64,000 nucleotides of DNA, from assembly GCA_017434525.1 (NCBI GenBank), contig JAFRFD010000007.1, positions 1 through 64,000 on the forward strand. Reading direction: 5' to 3'. Of the stretch, positions 35,694-43,904 are shown piece by piece. The stretch is from Methanobrevibacter sp. (GTDB lineage Archaea; Methanobacteriota; Methanobacteria; Methanobacteriales; Methanobacteriaceae). The stretch's first letter is position 1. The number at the start of each line of letters is the position of its first letter. The position numbers and the translations under genes are program-made. Under the pieces are notes generated by a model. That model did no database searches and had not been told where the DNA came from. It saw only the letters and a program-made list of their open reading frames with translations.

Positions 35694-35948
35694 ATGGAAC
35701 TTGAATTTAAGCGTTCTGCTTTAAGGCAATTGAAAATTTATAAAAGGAAAAATCCAATAGCATATAAAATAATCCGTGAACAACTAGGTGAAATAGTAAA
35801 AAACCCTGAGGATATTCGTTATAAAAAAATAAAACGATATCCTAAATATAAAAGGGCTAGAAAAGGAAATTATAGAATATGTTTTAAGGTTGTTGACAAT
35901 TGCATTTATATCGGACGTATTGAGGATAGGTCCAAAGCATACAACTAA
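35694..35948 (+). CDS. RelE/ParE-family toxin
   Basis: 84 residues. The pattern of short helices followed by beta strands (FKRSALRQLKIYKRKNP, then KRARKGNYRICFKVVDN and IYIGRIEDRSKAY) is that of RelE-superfamily toxins; RelE proteins cut mRNA on the ribosome. The conserved basic residues and GxYRI(C)F strand are present, and a C-terminal Arg/Tyr-containing segment is retained, so it looks functional. ATG 35694 gives the usual family length; ATG 35685, inside the antitoxin gene, is an alternative. It is translationally coupled to the antitoxin. Confidence 0.75.
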   Translation: MELEFKRSALRQLKIYKRKNPIAYKIIREQLGEIVKNPEDIRYKKIKRYPKYKRARKGNYRICFKVVDNCIYIGRIEDRSKAYN

Positions 35949-35995
35949 ATTTATTTATTCTTTGTTTTACAAACTATTTTTAAAGGTGATTTCAT

Positions 35996-36559
35996 TTGAA
36001 TAAGGATAGAATTATGGCTTTGACCGATGGAATTGTTGCCATTGCAGCAACAATCATGGTTTTAGAATTGGCAGTTCCACAAACAGTGACTCTCAGCTCA
36101 CTTCTGGCGCAGGGGCCAGTGTTTTATTCATATCTTGTGAGTTTTGTATTGATTTATTTGGCATGGAGATCCCATCACAATGCTTTTGAAAAGGCGGAGG
36201 TTATTGATGGGAAAGTGTTTTTGGCTAATGGACTGTGGCTGTTTTTCATTACACTGATTCCTTTTACGACTGCTCTTGTGGGAAATGCTCCATCACAAAC
36301 AATGGCTGAAGCAATATATGTGGTGTCATTGATATTGTGGATATCCTCTTTTCAGCTTCTTGACATTGCAATTACAAATGCAAATCCATTGGCTCCAAAA
36401 GATGAGGGTCGTGACAATACTGCAAGGCTTATTCTTTTCGGAGGGCACTTCTTGGCATTGGCTGTCGCATTCATAGCTCCGATATATACGATGGGGGTAT
36501 TGGGTATTGATATATTGATAATGGCCATTGGAATAATTTGGAACTCAAACAACTGCTAA
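35996..36559 (+). CDS. TMEM175/DUF1211-family potassium-channel-like protein
   Basis: 187 residues with about five to six membrane helices. The N-terminus RIMALTDGIVAIAATIMVLE matches the TMEM175 family signature (R..AF.D.I.AI..T..VLE), which forms the selectivity filter of lysosomal and bacterial TMEM175 K+ channels. The conserved Phe of FSD is replaced by Leu-Thr here (ALTD). A TTG start at 35996 is chosen because AAAGGTGAT (35982-35990) lies just upstream and the family signature begins a few residues in. Bacterial and archaeal members have one such repeat and assemble as tetramers. Confidence 0.78.
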   Translation: MNKDRIMALTDGIVAIAATIMVLELAVPQTVTLSSLLAQGPVFYSYLVSFVLIYLAWRSHHNAFEKAEVIDGKVFLANGLWLFFITLIPFTTALVGNAPSQTMAEAIYVVSLILWISSFQLLDIAITNANPLAPKDEGRDNTARLILFGGHFLALAVAFIAPIYTMGVLGIDILIMAIGIIWNSNNC

Positions 36560-36650
36560 ATATTCCAACACTTGCGGTGGTTTTAATAGTTGCTAGAAGC
36601 AACATTTAAAAATAATTCAAAACATATAGTTTCACTAACAAGTGATTTTA

Positions 36651-37760
36651 ATGGAAGTCAAAACAAAACCTGTTGAATTAATAGAATTATTTTATGATCT
36701 GATTTTTGTATATGCAATATCAAAGTTAACCGCATTAATTTCAGAGCCGATAAATGGTGTGATTCCACCATATAACTTTTTTGCTTATTTGATTACTTCA
36801 TTTGTAATCCTGCAGGCCTGGCTTTACTTTACAAACTATGTGAACAGATACGGTCAGTGGAAGTGGTATGATTATGCGTTTGCATGCGTAAACATGATTT
36901 CAGTAATCTACATGGCAAATACGATTTCCAATGATTGGGCATCAATGGCGTTTCCATTTGACCTTTCAATGTTGATGCTCCTATTGACTGTTTTGGCATT
37001 GTATGTCATTCAAGCAAGAAAGGAGCGCTCAATGACCGGTGCAGCAGGAAATTCAATAACAATACTGTCGGTGGTTTGTACAATCTATGTAATTGCCATC
37101 TTATTCACTCTTTTTAATTTGACGGATTATGTCATTTGGATAAACGTCGTTGCGGTCTTGACAGGCGCGTTTCTACCGTTCTTCATCAGGGGCAACTTTG
37201 ACAAAAGCATCATCAGTTTCCCGCATCTGGTTGAGAGATTTGAACTTCTGACAATCATAACATTCGGTGAGGCTATTGTTGGCCTTACACATTTCTTCGA
37301 CACCTCAAACTTCAGTTTAGTTCCAATATTAGTATTCTTTTTAATTTTAACAATGTTCGGTTCATATGTCGTTCAGATTCATCGTCTGATGGAACATCAA
37401 AGAGTGGAAAGGTCACTTAGACTCATGTTCAGCCATTACTTTGTTGTAATAAGCATAAATCTTGTCACTGTGGCTTTGGAGCTGATACATTCGGGCGAAG
37501 TAAACCATTTGTTTGCAAGCGGATTGATGATTGCCTCTCTGGTTATTTTCTACCTGTCAATAATGGCAAATAAGGAATATTATAAGCAAAATATCAAATT
37601 AACAAAAAGAGATGCATTGGCGATGGTAGGGGTCACAATTGTGGGAATGGCAATTATGTTAATATTCATTTCAAATTTATATGCTTTCTTAATCGGAAGC
37701 CTAATCATCGCATTCGGCAATTTCGAAATATTGCTTATTAAATACAAAGGAGCTGTTTAA
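36651..37760 (+). CDS. LtrA-family (low temperature requirement A) membrane protein
   Basis: 369 residues, about ten or more membrane segments. VELIELFYDLIFVYAISKL at the N-terminus and HLVERFELLTIITFGEAIVG near the middle are the two conserved blocks of the LtrA family, first linked to growth of Listeria at low temperature; the biochemical role is unknown. The ATG at 36651 follows GTGAT at suitable spacing. The aldo/keto reductase gene begins right after its stop codon, so the two form an operon. Confidence 0.8.
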   Translation: MEVKTKPVELIELFYDLIFVYAISKLTALISEPINGVIPPYNFFAYLITSFVILQAWLYFTNYVNRYGQWKWYDYAFACVNMISVIYMANTISNDWASMAFPFDLSMLMLLLTVLALYVIQARKERSMTGAAGNSITILSVVCTIYVIAILFTLFNLTDYVIWINVVAVLTGAFLPFFIRGNFDKSIISFPHLVERFELLTIITFGEAIVGLTHFFDTSNFSLVPILVFFLILTMFGSYVVQIHRLMEHQRVERSLRLMFSHYFVVISINLVTVALELIHSGEVNHLFASGLMIASLVIFYLSIMANKEYYKQNIKLTKRDALAMVGVTIVGMAIMLIFISNLYAFLIGSLIIAFGNFEILLIKYKGAV

Positions 37761-38801
37761 ATGAAATACATTAAATTGGGAAACTCTGATTTGAAAGTCA
37801 GCAGAATATGCATGGGTTGCATGGGTTTTGGAGACCCTGAAAACGGGATGCACACATGGACATTGCCTGAAAAGGAATCTCTAGAAATAATAACAAACGG
37901 ACTTGACAACGGAATCAATTTCTATGATACTGCCATAGGCTATCAGAACGGAACTTCCGAACAGTATTTGGGAAAGGCAATCAGAGAAAACGCTTCCCGC
38001 AGTGATGTTGTTGTTGCAACAAAGTTTCTGCCCCGTTCACAGGAAGACATTGAAAACAACGTCTCCGGCGGACAGCACATTCATAACATGGTTGAAAAGA
38101 GTCTGACAAACCTTGGCTTGGATTACATTGACTTGTATATCTATCACATGTGGGACTACAACACTCCTTTATATGATATTCTTGAAGGTTTAAATGAAGT
38201 CATTGAAGAGGGTAAGGTCAGATACATTGGAATTTCAAACTGTTTTGCCTGGCAGCTTGCAAAGGCCAATGCACTTGCCGAAGCTGAAGGATTTGCAAAA
38301 TTCGTATCAATTCAAGGCCATTACAACCTGATTTTTAGAGAAGAGGAACGTGAAATGGTTCCATTATGCCACACAGACAACATTGCAATAACTCCATACA
38401 GTGCGCTGGCTTCAGGAAGACTCTCAAGGCTTCCGGGTGAGGAATCCAAAAGACTTAATGAAGACTACTATGCCAAATTGAAATATCAAAAATACGAAAA
38501 AGAGGATTTGGAGATTATCAAAAGAGTTGATGAGATTGCTCAAAACCATGATGTGTCAATGACTGAAGTGTCTCTGGCATGGCTGCTTACAAAGGTAACC
38601 TCCCCTATTGTGGGAGCTACCAAAATGCACCACGTCGAAGGTGCAGTCAATTCCGTTGATTTGACATTGACAGATGATGAGATTACTTATCTGGAGGATC
38701 CATATGTTGCCCACGATTTGGTGGGGGTAATGGCTGAAAACAAGGTTTCAGCAAGCGATAACGAGAAGGTCTGGATTAAACACACTAAAAATAGGATTTA
38801 A
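37761..38801 (+). CDS. Aldo/keto reductase
   Basis: 346 residues, NAD(P)H-dependent reductase of the AKR superfamily, (beta/alpha)8 barrel. The catalytic tetrad is visible: Asp56 (NFYDTA), Tyr61 (GYQNG), Lys88 (ATKF) and His129 (IYHMWD). The C-terminal cofactor region contains SPIVGATKMHH. It starts at the base following the LtrA stop codon, consistent with an operon, and resembles the YdjG/PdxI-like general-stress or aldehyde-reducing AKRs of anaerobes. The substrate is unknown. Confidence 0.88.
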   Translation: MKYIKLGNSDLKVSRICMGCMGFGDPENGMHTWTLPEKESLEIITNGLDNGINFYDTAIGYQNGTSEQYLGKAIRENASRSDVVVATKFLPRSQEDIENNVSGGQHIHNMVEKSLTNLGLDYIDLYIYHMWDYNTPLYDILEGLNEVIEEGKVRYIGISNCFAWQLAKANALAEAEGFAKFVSIQGHYNLIFREEEREMVPLCHTDNIAITPYSALASGRLSRLPGEESKRLNEDYYAKLKYQKYEKEDLEIIKRVDEIAQNHDVSMTEVSLAWLLTKVTSPIVGATKMHHVEGAVNSVDLTLTDDEITYLEDPYVAHDLVGVMAENKVSASDNEKVWIKHTKNRI

Positions 38802-38806
38802 ATCCA

Positions 38807-39403
38807 TCATTCTCTCATTTTTTTAATTATATTTTTCCTGCTTATGCCCATGCCACCATAAACTTGTGAACTCAGTATCATGAAACTTATAATGAACAGT
38901 ATTGTTCCAATCAGATAGTCCATTGGACTTATAAGGTTAAATTTGTTTAATTGGATAACTGAGTATATTGCAGCTATTGCTAAAATCCATGCTGTAACCA
39001 GACCTGGTGTGTATGGCTTATCCAATTTGTGGATTTTAATTCCTGCCGTGTGTATGAACGCTTCAAAAATGGATAATACGATTGTCATCATGAAGAAAAA
39101 TACAAAGTTATCAAATATGTATCCCAATCCCAAATAAACCAACCAGAATATAAATACAGCCAAATTTGCCCTTCCGACATCAACATCATTGATATCTATT
39201 TCCAGTTTCTTTACCATCAAATCAACAAAACCGCCCGGCCAATATTTTTCCTCGATTTCATGCAGAATCGCCAATATTGCAAACAGATTCACCAATTTTC
39301 TTACAAGGGAAATATGGCCCCAATTCAAAAAGTCATAAACAGTTAAAATAGCAATTAGAACAATGAAAATGTGCATATTATATTTTTTGAGAAACTCGAT
39401 CAT
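38807..39403 (-). CDS. HXXEE-motif integral membrane protein
   Basis: 198 residues with five to six membrane segments. The motif HEIEEKYWPGGF near residue 50 and a later E-A-F-I-H-T segment fit the HXXEE family of putative membrane metallo-proteins, whose function is unknown. ATG 39403 is preferred because AGGTG lies just upstream on the minus strand; a GTG at 39412 would overlap that site. Convergent with the aldo/keto reductase gene, with only 5 nt between the stops. Confidence 0.65.
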   Translation of the reverse strand: MIEFLKKYNMHIFIVLIAILTVYDFLNWGHISLVRKLVNLFAILAILHEIEEKYWPGGFVDLMVKKLEIDINDVDVGRANLAVFIFWLVYLGLGYIFDNFVFFFMMTIVLSIFEAFIHTAGIKIHKLDKPYTPGLVTAWILAIAAIYSVIQLNKFNLISPMDYLIGTILFIISFMILSSQVYGGMGISRKNIIKKMRE

Positions 39404-39474
39404 GAAGAACACCTAGTTATAAATGTTACATTAATTGTTAATTAATGTTACATGTGTAAAAGTAGCATATGCAT

Positions 39475-41400
39475 TTAGAATTTTTCTAAAATTCTAGCAT
39501 ACACTGCTTTTAAATCATCATCTGATTTTTCATAGATTCTTTTTAGAATCAGTTCAGGTGTACTTTTTGCAAGGAAATTCATTTTAGGTGTTCTATCAAC
39601 AATCAAATTATAGTCTTCATCTAATCCTTTGGCTTCAATGCCGTCCACTCTGATATCGGTGTAGTTCATTAGTTCCCGTGCCATATGGGTTACAATCACT
39701 CCATATGAATTAGATTCCTTTATCATATCGATGAAGGTGGATATGATTTTAACTGCTGCATCGAGTTCTGTTATTCCTTCAAGTTCATCTAGTAATACTA
39801 ACTTTTCGCTATTGGTGGTGACGATTGGTATGAACACATTTAAGAATGATTCAAATGCCCCTGCATCCAGGGATCGTTTTTTGGAGAAGTGATAAATTTC
39901 ATCAAATAATTTTATCTCGGCCGTGTTGGCACTTACTGGCAGTCCCATTTGGGCCATTATGGAAATTTGTGTCAATGTTTCTAGAAGTGTGGTTTTTCCT
40001 CCACTGTTCGCTCCAGTTAAAAGTGCTATGTTTTCATCTTTGGTTAATTGGTAATCTACAGTCTGGACATATTCCTTATCTTTTTTAAGTGCCAATTCCA
40101 GGTGCAGAGCTCCATTTAACTTTATCTCATCACTAAATTGTGGTCTGCACAAATCATATTCGTATGCAAAGCTGCCTAAACTGAATTCGTAGTCGAATCT
40201 TATTGCATCCTCGACTTCTTCAATTGCCCTTTTCTTAATGGAGTTTAGCTGTATTGCAGCACTTTTTTTAATGTCAAAAATGTCATTTTCTTTTTTTGAT
40301 GACTGTTCCAGTGTTACTCTTTGGATTTCAGTTTCATCAATTTGGATTGGATATGTCCTGAGGTATGGGTCAAAACTCATGCCTGTTTTCTCACGGATTA
40401 TATCTTTGCGTTTATTTATAATTTCATCAAATATTTTACTAATCTTTGGAGGGAAGTTATTGTTTAATAAGTTAAGAATTTCATCTCCTTCAAGATCAAT
40501 ATTTTTTATTGATTTCTCCAATTCTTCATCCATCTCATCTTTTAGAGAAATGACAAGTTTTTCAACATCCACTTCCCTTTTATCGATGATGTTCAATTCA
40601 TCGATGATTGGGATGATGTCTCCGAGAACGCTCTCCTTGTTTCTGATTTTCTGGATTTCATGAACCCTGTCAAAGAGGTCCTTGTTTTGAATAAAGAAGT
40701 TAATTATTTTTTCAGGAACAATCTCATAATCGTTTTCCTCGATGTTTATCATTACAAGATTCGGCATTCCTTCAAAATCAAGAATTCCCTGAGAATAAAC
40801 ATAGAATACAAGGTCATAATTCATCATTTCTTCCTGAAGCAATGGGGAATCGGTTGCGGTAATGATAGGATAATACTGGTTCAAACCCAAATCTGTAAGG
40901 TATGCATTGTCCTCCTCACGTTCCACTAAGATGGCTTTGCTCGGGTCATATTCGGGTTTGGCTTCTTCAACTTCCTTTAGATTTTTCATCAAACCTCTCA
41001 ATTTGATGATTGGGAGTTGAGAGACATGTTCTTTGGCGTTCATTACAAAATCAAGCTGTGAATTAATCTTGCCAATGTCTTTGGAAGGAGAAAGCAGTAA
41101 TATTCTGTTTTTTGAGTAGCTTGTGTTTGAATAGGATAATATCTTGTTTATTATGTCCTCGTAAAGTTCCATTGCCCTATCGCTTTTTATGAATTCATAA
41201 GTGGGATTGTTTAAGAGTTGATTCATTATTTCAATTGCTTTTCTTTGACTTATCCCTTCGATATTGGCTATCTTTTCAACATCGACATTATCAACTATTT
41301 TTTGGAGTTCCTCTTCTCCCCCAACACTGTTCAATATCTTTTCAGAGATCTTATCTCCAATTCCTTTTATGTTCTGCAATGTAATTCTTTCCCCTTGCAT
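39475..41400 (-). CDS. MutS-family ATPase with N-terminal helix-hairpin-helix (archaeal MutS-related)
   Basis: 641 residues. The N-terminus has tandem helix-hairpin-helix elements (NIKGIGDKISEKIL, NIEGISQRKAIEIM), a central helical region of MutS core type, and a C-terminal MutS ATPase domain with Walker A GANSGGKT (about 463-470) and a Walker B-like LVLLDELEGI. It lacks the mismatch-reading N-terminal domain of MutS1 and the Smr domain of bacterial MutS2. Archaeal homologues of this type (aMutS5 group) are proposed to act on branched DNA or breaks. ATG 41400 is chosen; a TTG nine bases upstream is possible. It lies 80 nt downstream of two U32 genes on the same strand. Confidence 0.85.
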   Translation of the reverse strand: MQGERITLQNIKGIGDKISEKILNSVGGEEELQKIVDNVDVEKIANIEGISQRKAIEIMNQLLNNPTYEFIKSDRAMELYEDIINKILSYSNTSYSKNRILLLSPSKDIGKINSQLDFVMNAKEHVSQLPIIKLRGLMKNLKEVEEAKPEYDPSKAILVEREEDNAYLTDLGLNQYYPIITATDSPLLQEEMMNYDLVFYVYSQGILDFEGMPNLVMINIEENDYEIVPEKIINFFIQNKDLFDRVHEIQKIRNKESVLGDIIPIIDELNIIDKREVDVEKLVISLKDEMDEELEKSIKNIDLEGDEILNLLNNNFPPKISKIFDEIINKRKDIIREKTGMSFDPYLRTYPIQIDETEIQRVTLEQSSKKENDIFDIKKSAAIQLNSIKKRAIEEVEDAIRFDYEFSLGSFAYEYDLCRPQFSDEIKLNGALHLELALKKDKEYVQTVDYQLTKDENIALLTGANSGGKTTLLETLTQISIMAQMGLPVSANTAEIKLFDEIYHFSKKRSLDAGAFESFLNVFIPIVTTNSEKLVLLDELEGITELDAAVKIISTFIDMIKESNSYGVIVTHMARELMNYTDIRVDGIEAKGLDEDYNLIVDRTPKMNFLAKSTPELILKRIYEKSDDDLKAVYARILEKF

Positions 41401-41480
41401 TTTTACCAAACCCTTTGTGTAAATATAATTAGTATTTAAATAATATATTCAATATTGCCGAGAGCATTTGAAAAGTAATA

Positions 41481-43904
41481 TCAGTAGTTTCCCATGGTAT
41501 TTTTAGGACTGAATTTCAAAAGTTCCTTTTTGTTAATATTTCCGTTTAGAGCTGATTTGTACACATCAACCATTTTATAATAGTCATCGTCTTTATACCG
41601 TCCATCTATTGAGAAATTGCAGTAGCCAAGATTTTTCAGGTGACTTATTTCTTCAAGAAGTGAAAGTTCGCTGTCATTGAAGATTGTTATTTCCTCTCCC
41701 GAAATGCTTTTGTGAATAGGATATCTGTTGTTTTTTCTATCGACCAAATAGTTTTTATAATTCCTTTCAAGTTCGCTTCCATGCAACAGGTGATATCTGC
41801 TTTTCATAAGCTCAACTGATCCCTGAACCAGCAACTCTATTCTATTCGGGTCTTTACAGCCTTTGATGATGTCCTCATAATCATTTTTTGAAAGTTCAGG
41901 AGATACTGTTAAAATCTTATAATCTTCAAGACTCTCTATCGTTTGTGTGTTGGTTATGTTCATTGAATATGGGCCGTATTCGCCGTTGAATGCATTGCTC
42001 ATGATTGGGATGTCATAATGCATCTTATTTAATATTCCTCTGACCTTGTTCAGTGCTTTAATCAGTTTGTCATGTGCAATGTCTGGCCATTTCCATATCA
42101 ATTCATATTCTTTGCCGTATGAAATCTCATAAGCCTCCTTTAGGAAATTAATCATGTGGTTTAGATTATAGTTTCCGCTGAAGACCATATCTAACGTGTC
42201 ATCATCATTCGGAATTTCCAGATAAACCCTTCTGACGCAATCAATATTTTTCAGATGATTTAGGTTATTGGTATAAAAGGAAATGTTCGCTTCATTTGCA
42301 GTATTGATGTTTTCTGAATTTTCTAATTTTATTTTCTTTGATTTGTTTCTGTATAGTGCATTGACTTCATTTTCAAGGGTTTTGAACAGGTTTCTTCGAA
42401 GTTCATTGATTTTGCTTATTGGGATAAACAGTGTTCCGTCATAGTTGACGTTAATCTGCGTAATCTCGTACGGGTAATTGTCCGTTTTTGAAAGCTGCTT
42501 TTTGATGGTGTCTGCACTAATGGCCTTTTTAAGAGGCTTTTCAAAGGGTGCATTTCCCCTGACCTCACTTGATATTTCCTTTCTATTTGCCAATGTCAAT
42601 CTTCCCTTCAGTATCGGGAACTTGTTTTTGATTGAAAAGGTAAGCATTAATTTGGATTTGATGAAGCTGTTTCCTTTGGTTTCTATTTCCTTTACCTTCT
42701 TGGTCAGCTTATTTCTTTTGGTTAGGTACACGTCGGATTCATTCAGATTAAAGTCACTTTTCTTGTTTTGCCATACCTTTTTAACAATCAGGACTCTATT
42801 TTTCCTATTCAGGTCTTTAATCTCTTTATTTTTGCCTTTCTTAAAGTGATTTAGGGTTGTCACTATTGGGTTCTGGGATATTTCCAGGCCGTAATCCTTG
42901 CTGTTTTTAACGATAAGGAGTCCATCACCCTTCTCAGGAATGCTTTTAAGAGAATCGTCTAATTTGATTGCAATCTGGTTTTTGCGGGAGTCGATTACAC
43001 GACCTATTTTGAGCCCAATATGTCCGGGCCTTATGCTTCTTTGGGACTGGTGGTTAAACTGCCCTTCACTGAATCCCCTGTTGAACACCAAACTGATTTC
43101 TTCGCTTCTTGTTTCTTTTCCGCTCTTTAACTTGTTCAATGCTTTTCTATAGCTACTGATTACGATGGCCAAATATTCCTTGCTTCTCATTCGCCCTTCA
43201 ATCTTAATGCAGGATATATTCAAATCAGCAATTTCCTTTAAACGGTTAAATAAGCTTAAATCACATGGGGAGAGGTAATAATCCTCTCTTTTAATTCCAT
43301 CAATCTTGTATTTTTGACGGCATGGCTGTGCGCAGGTTCCCCTGTTTCCACTTCTCCCTCCTTTGAAACTGCTCATGAGGCATTGTCCGGAATAGGAATA
43401 GCATAATGCTCCATGGGCAAATATTTCAAGTTCCATATTTGTTTTGAGTTGTGAAATTTCCTCTTTTCTCATTTCACGGGGTAGAACAATTCTTTTGATT
43501 CCTTTGCTTTCAATATAGTCAAGCTTAAGCTGGTTTTCGGCCGTCATCTGTGTTGATGCATGGATCTTTAATTTTGGCAGATGTTTTCTAATCAAATCCA
43601 CCAAACCCAAATCCTGAACCAAGACAGCATCCACGCCGATTGCATATAGCTTTGATAGGTAGTTCATCACGTCTTCCAGTTCGGATTGCTTGATTAGGGT
43701 ATTTACGGTAACGTAAACCTTAACGTTATGCAGGTGGGCGATGTTTACCGCATCCTTGATTTCTTCTAAAGTGAAGTTGGCGGCGTACTTGCGGGCTCCG
43801 TAATCCTTTCCAGACAGATAGACGGAACCTGCTCCTGCATTAATCGCCACTTTCAAATGGTCCATTGATCCAACCGGTGCAAGCAATTCGGGAATTCTCA
43901 TCAT
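41481..43904 (-). CDS. Peptidase U32 family protein (second of tandem pair)
   Basis: 807 residues. The N-terminal 350 residues hold the U32 core: ELLAPVGSMDHLKVAINAGA, then EIFAHGALCYSYSGQCLMSS and NRGTCAQPCR with four conserved Cys. U32 proteins named as collagenase-like peptidases include the tRNA and 23S rRNA hydroxylation factors TrhP and RlhA, where the cysteines bind an Fe-S cluster, so an RNA-modification role is likely here. The C-terminal half is the long extension (DUF3656-like region plus a second barrel-like part) seen in RlhA. Its ATG overlaps the stop of the upstream paralogue by 4 nt (ATGA), so translation is coupled. Confidence 0.85.
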   Translation of the reverse strand: MMRIPELLAPVGSMDHLKVAINAGAGSVYLSGKDYGARKYAANFTLEEIKDAVNIAHLHNVKVYVTVNTLIKQSELEDVMNYLSKLYAIGVDAVLVQDLGLVDLIRKHLPKLKIHASTQMTAENQLKLDYIESKGIKRIVLPREMRKEEISQLKTNMELEIFAHGALCYSYSGQCLMSSFKGGRSGNRGTCAQPCRQKYKIDGIKREDYYLSPCDLSLFNRLKEIADLNISCIKIEGRMRSKEYLAIVISSYRKALNKLKSGKETRSEEISLVFNRGFSEGQFNHQSQRSIRPGHIGLKIGRVIDSRKNQIAIKLDDSLKSIPEKGDGLLIVKNSKDYGLEISQNPIVTTLNHFKKGKNKEIKDLNRKNRVLIVKKVWQNKKSDFNLNESDVYLTKRNKLTKKVKEIETKGNSFIKSKLMLTFSIKNKFPILKGRLTLANRKEISSEVRGNAPFEKPLKKAISADTIKKQLSKTDNYPYEITQINVNYDGTLFIPISKINELRRNLFKTLENEVNALYRNKSKKIKLENSENINTANEANISFYTNNLNHLKNIDCVRRVYLEIPNDDDTLDMVFSGNYNLNHMINFLKEAYEISYGKEYELIWKWPDIAHDKLIKALNKVRGILNKMHYDIPIMSNAFNGEYGPYSMNITNTQTIESLEDYKILTVSPELSKNDYEDIIKGCKDPNRIELLVQGSVELMKSRYHLLHGSELERNYKNYLVDRKNNRYPIHKSISGEEITIFNDSELSLLEEISHLKNLGYCNFSIDGRYKDDDYYKMVDVYKSALNGNINKKELLKFSPKNTMGNY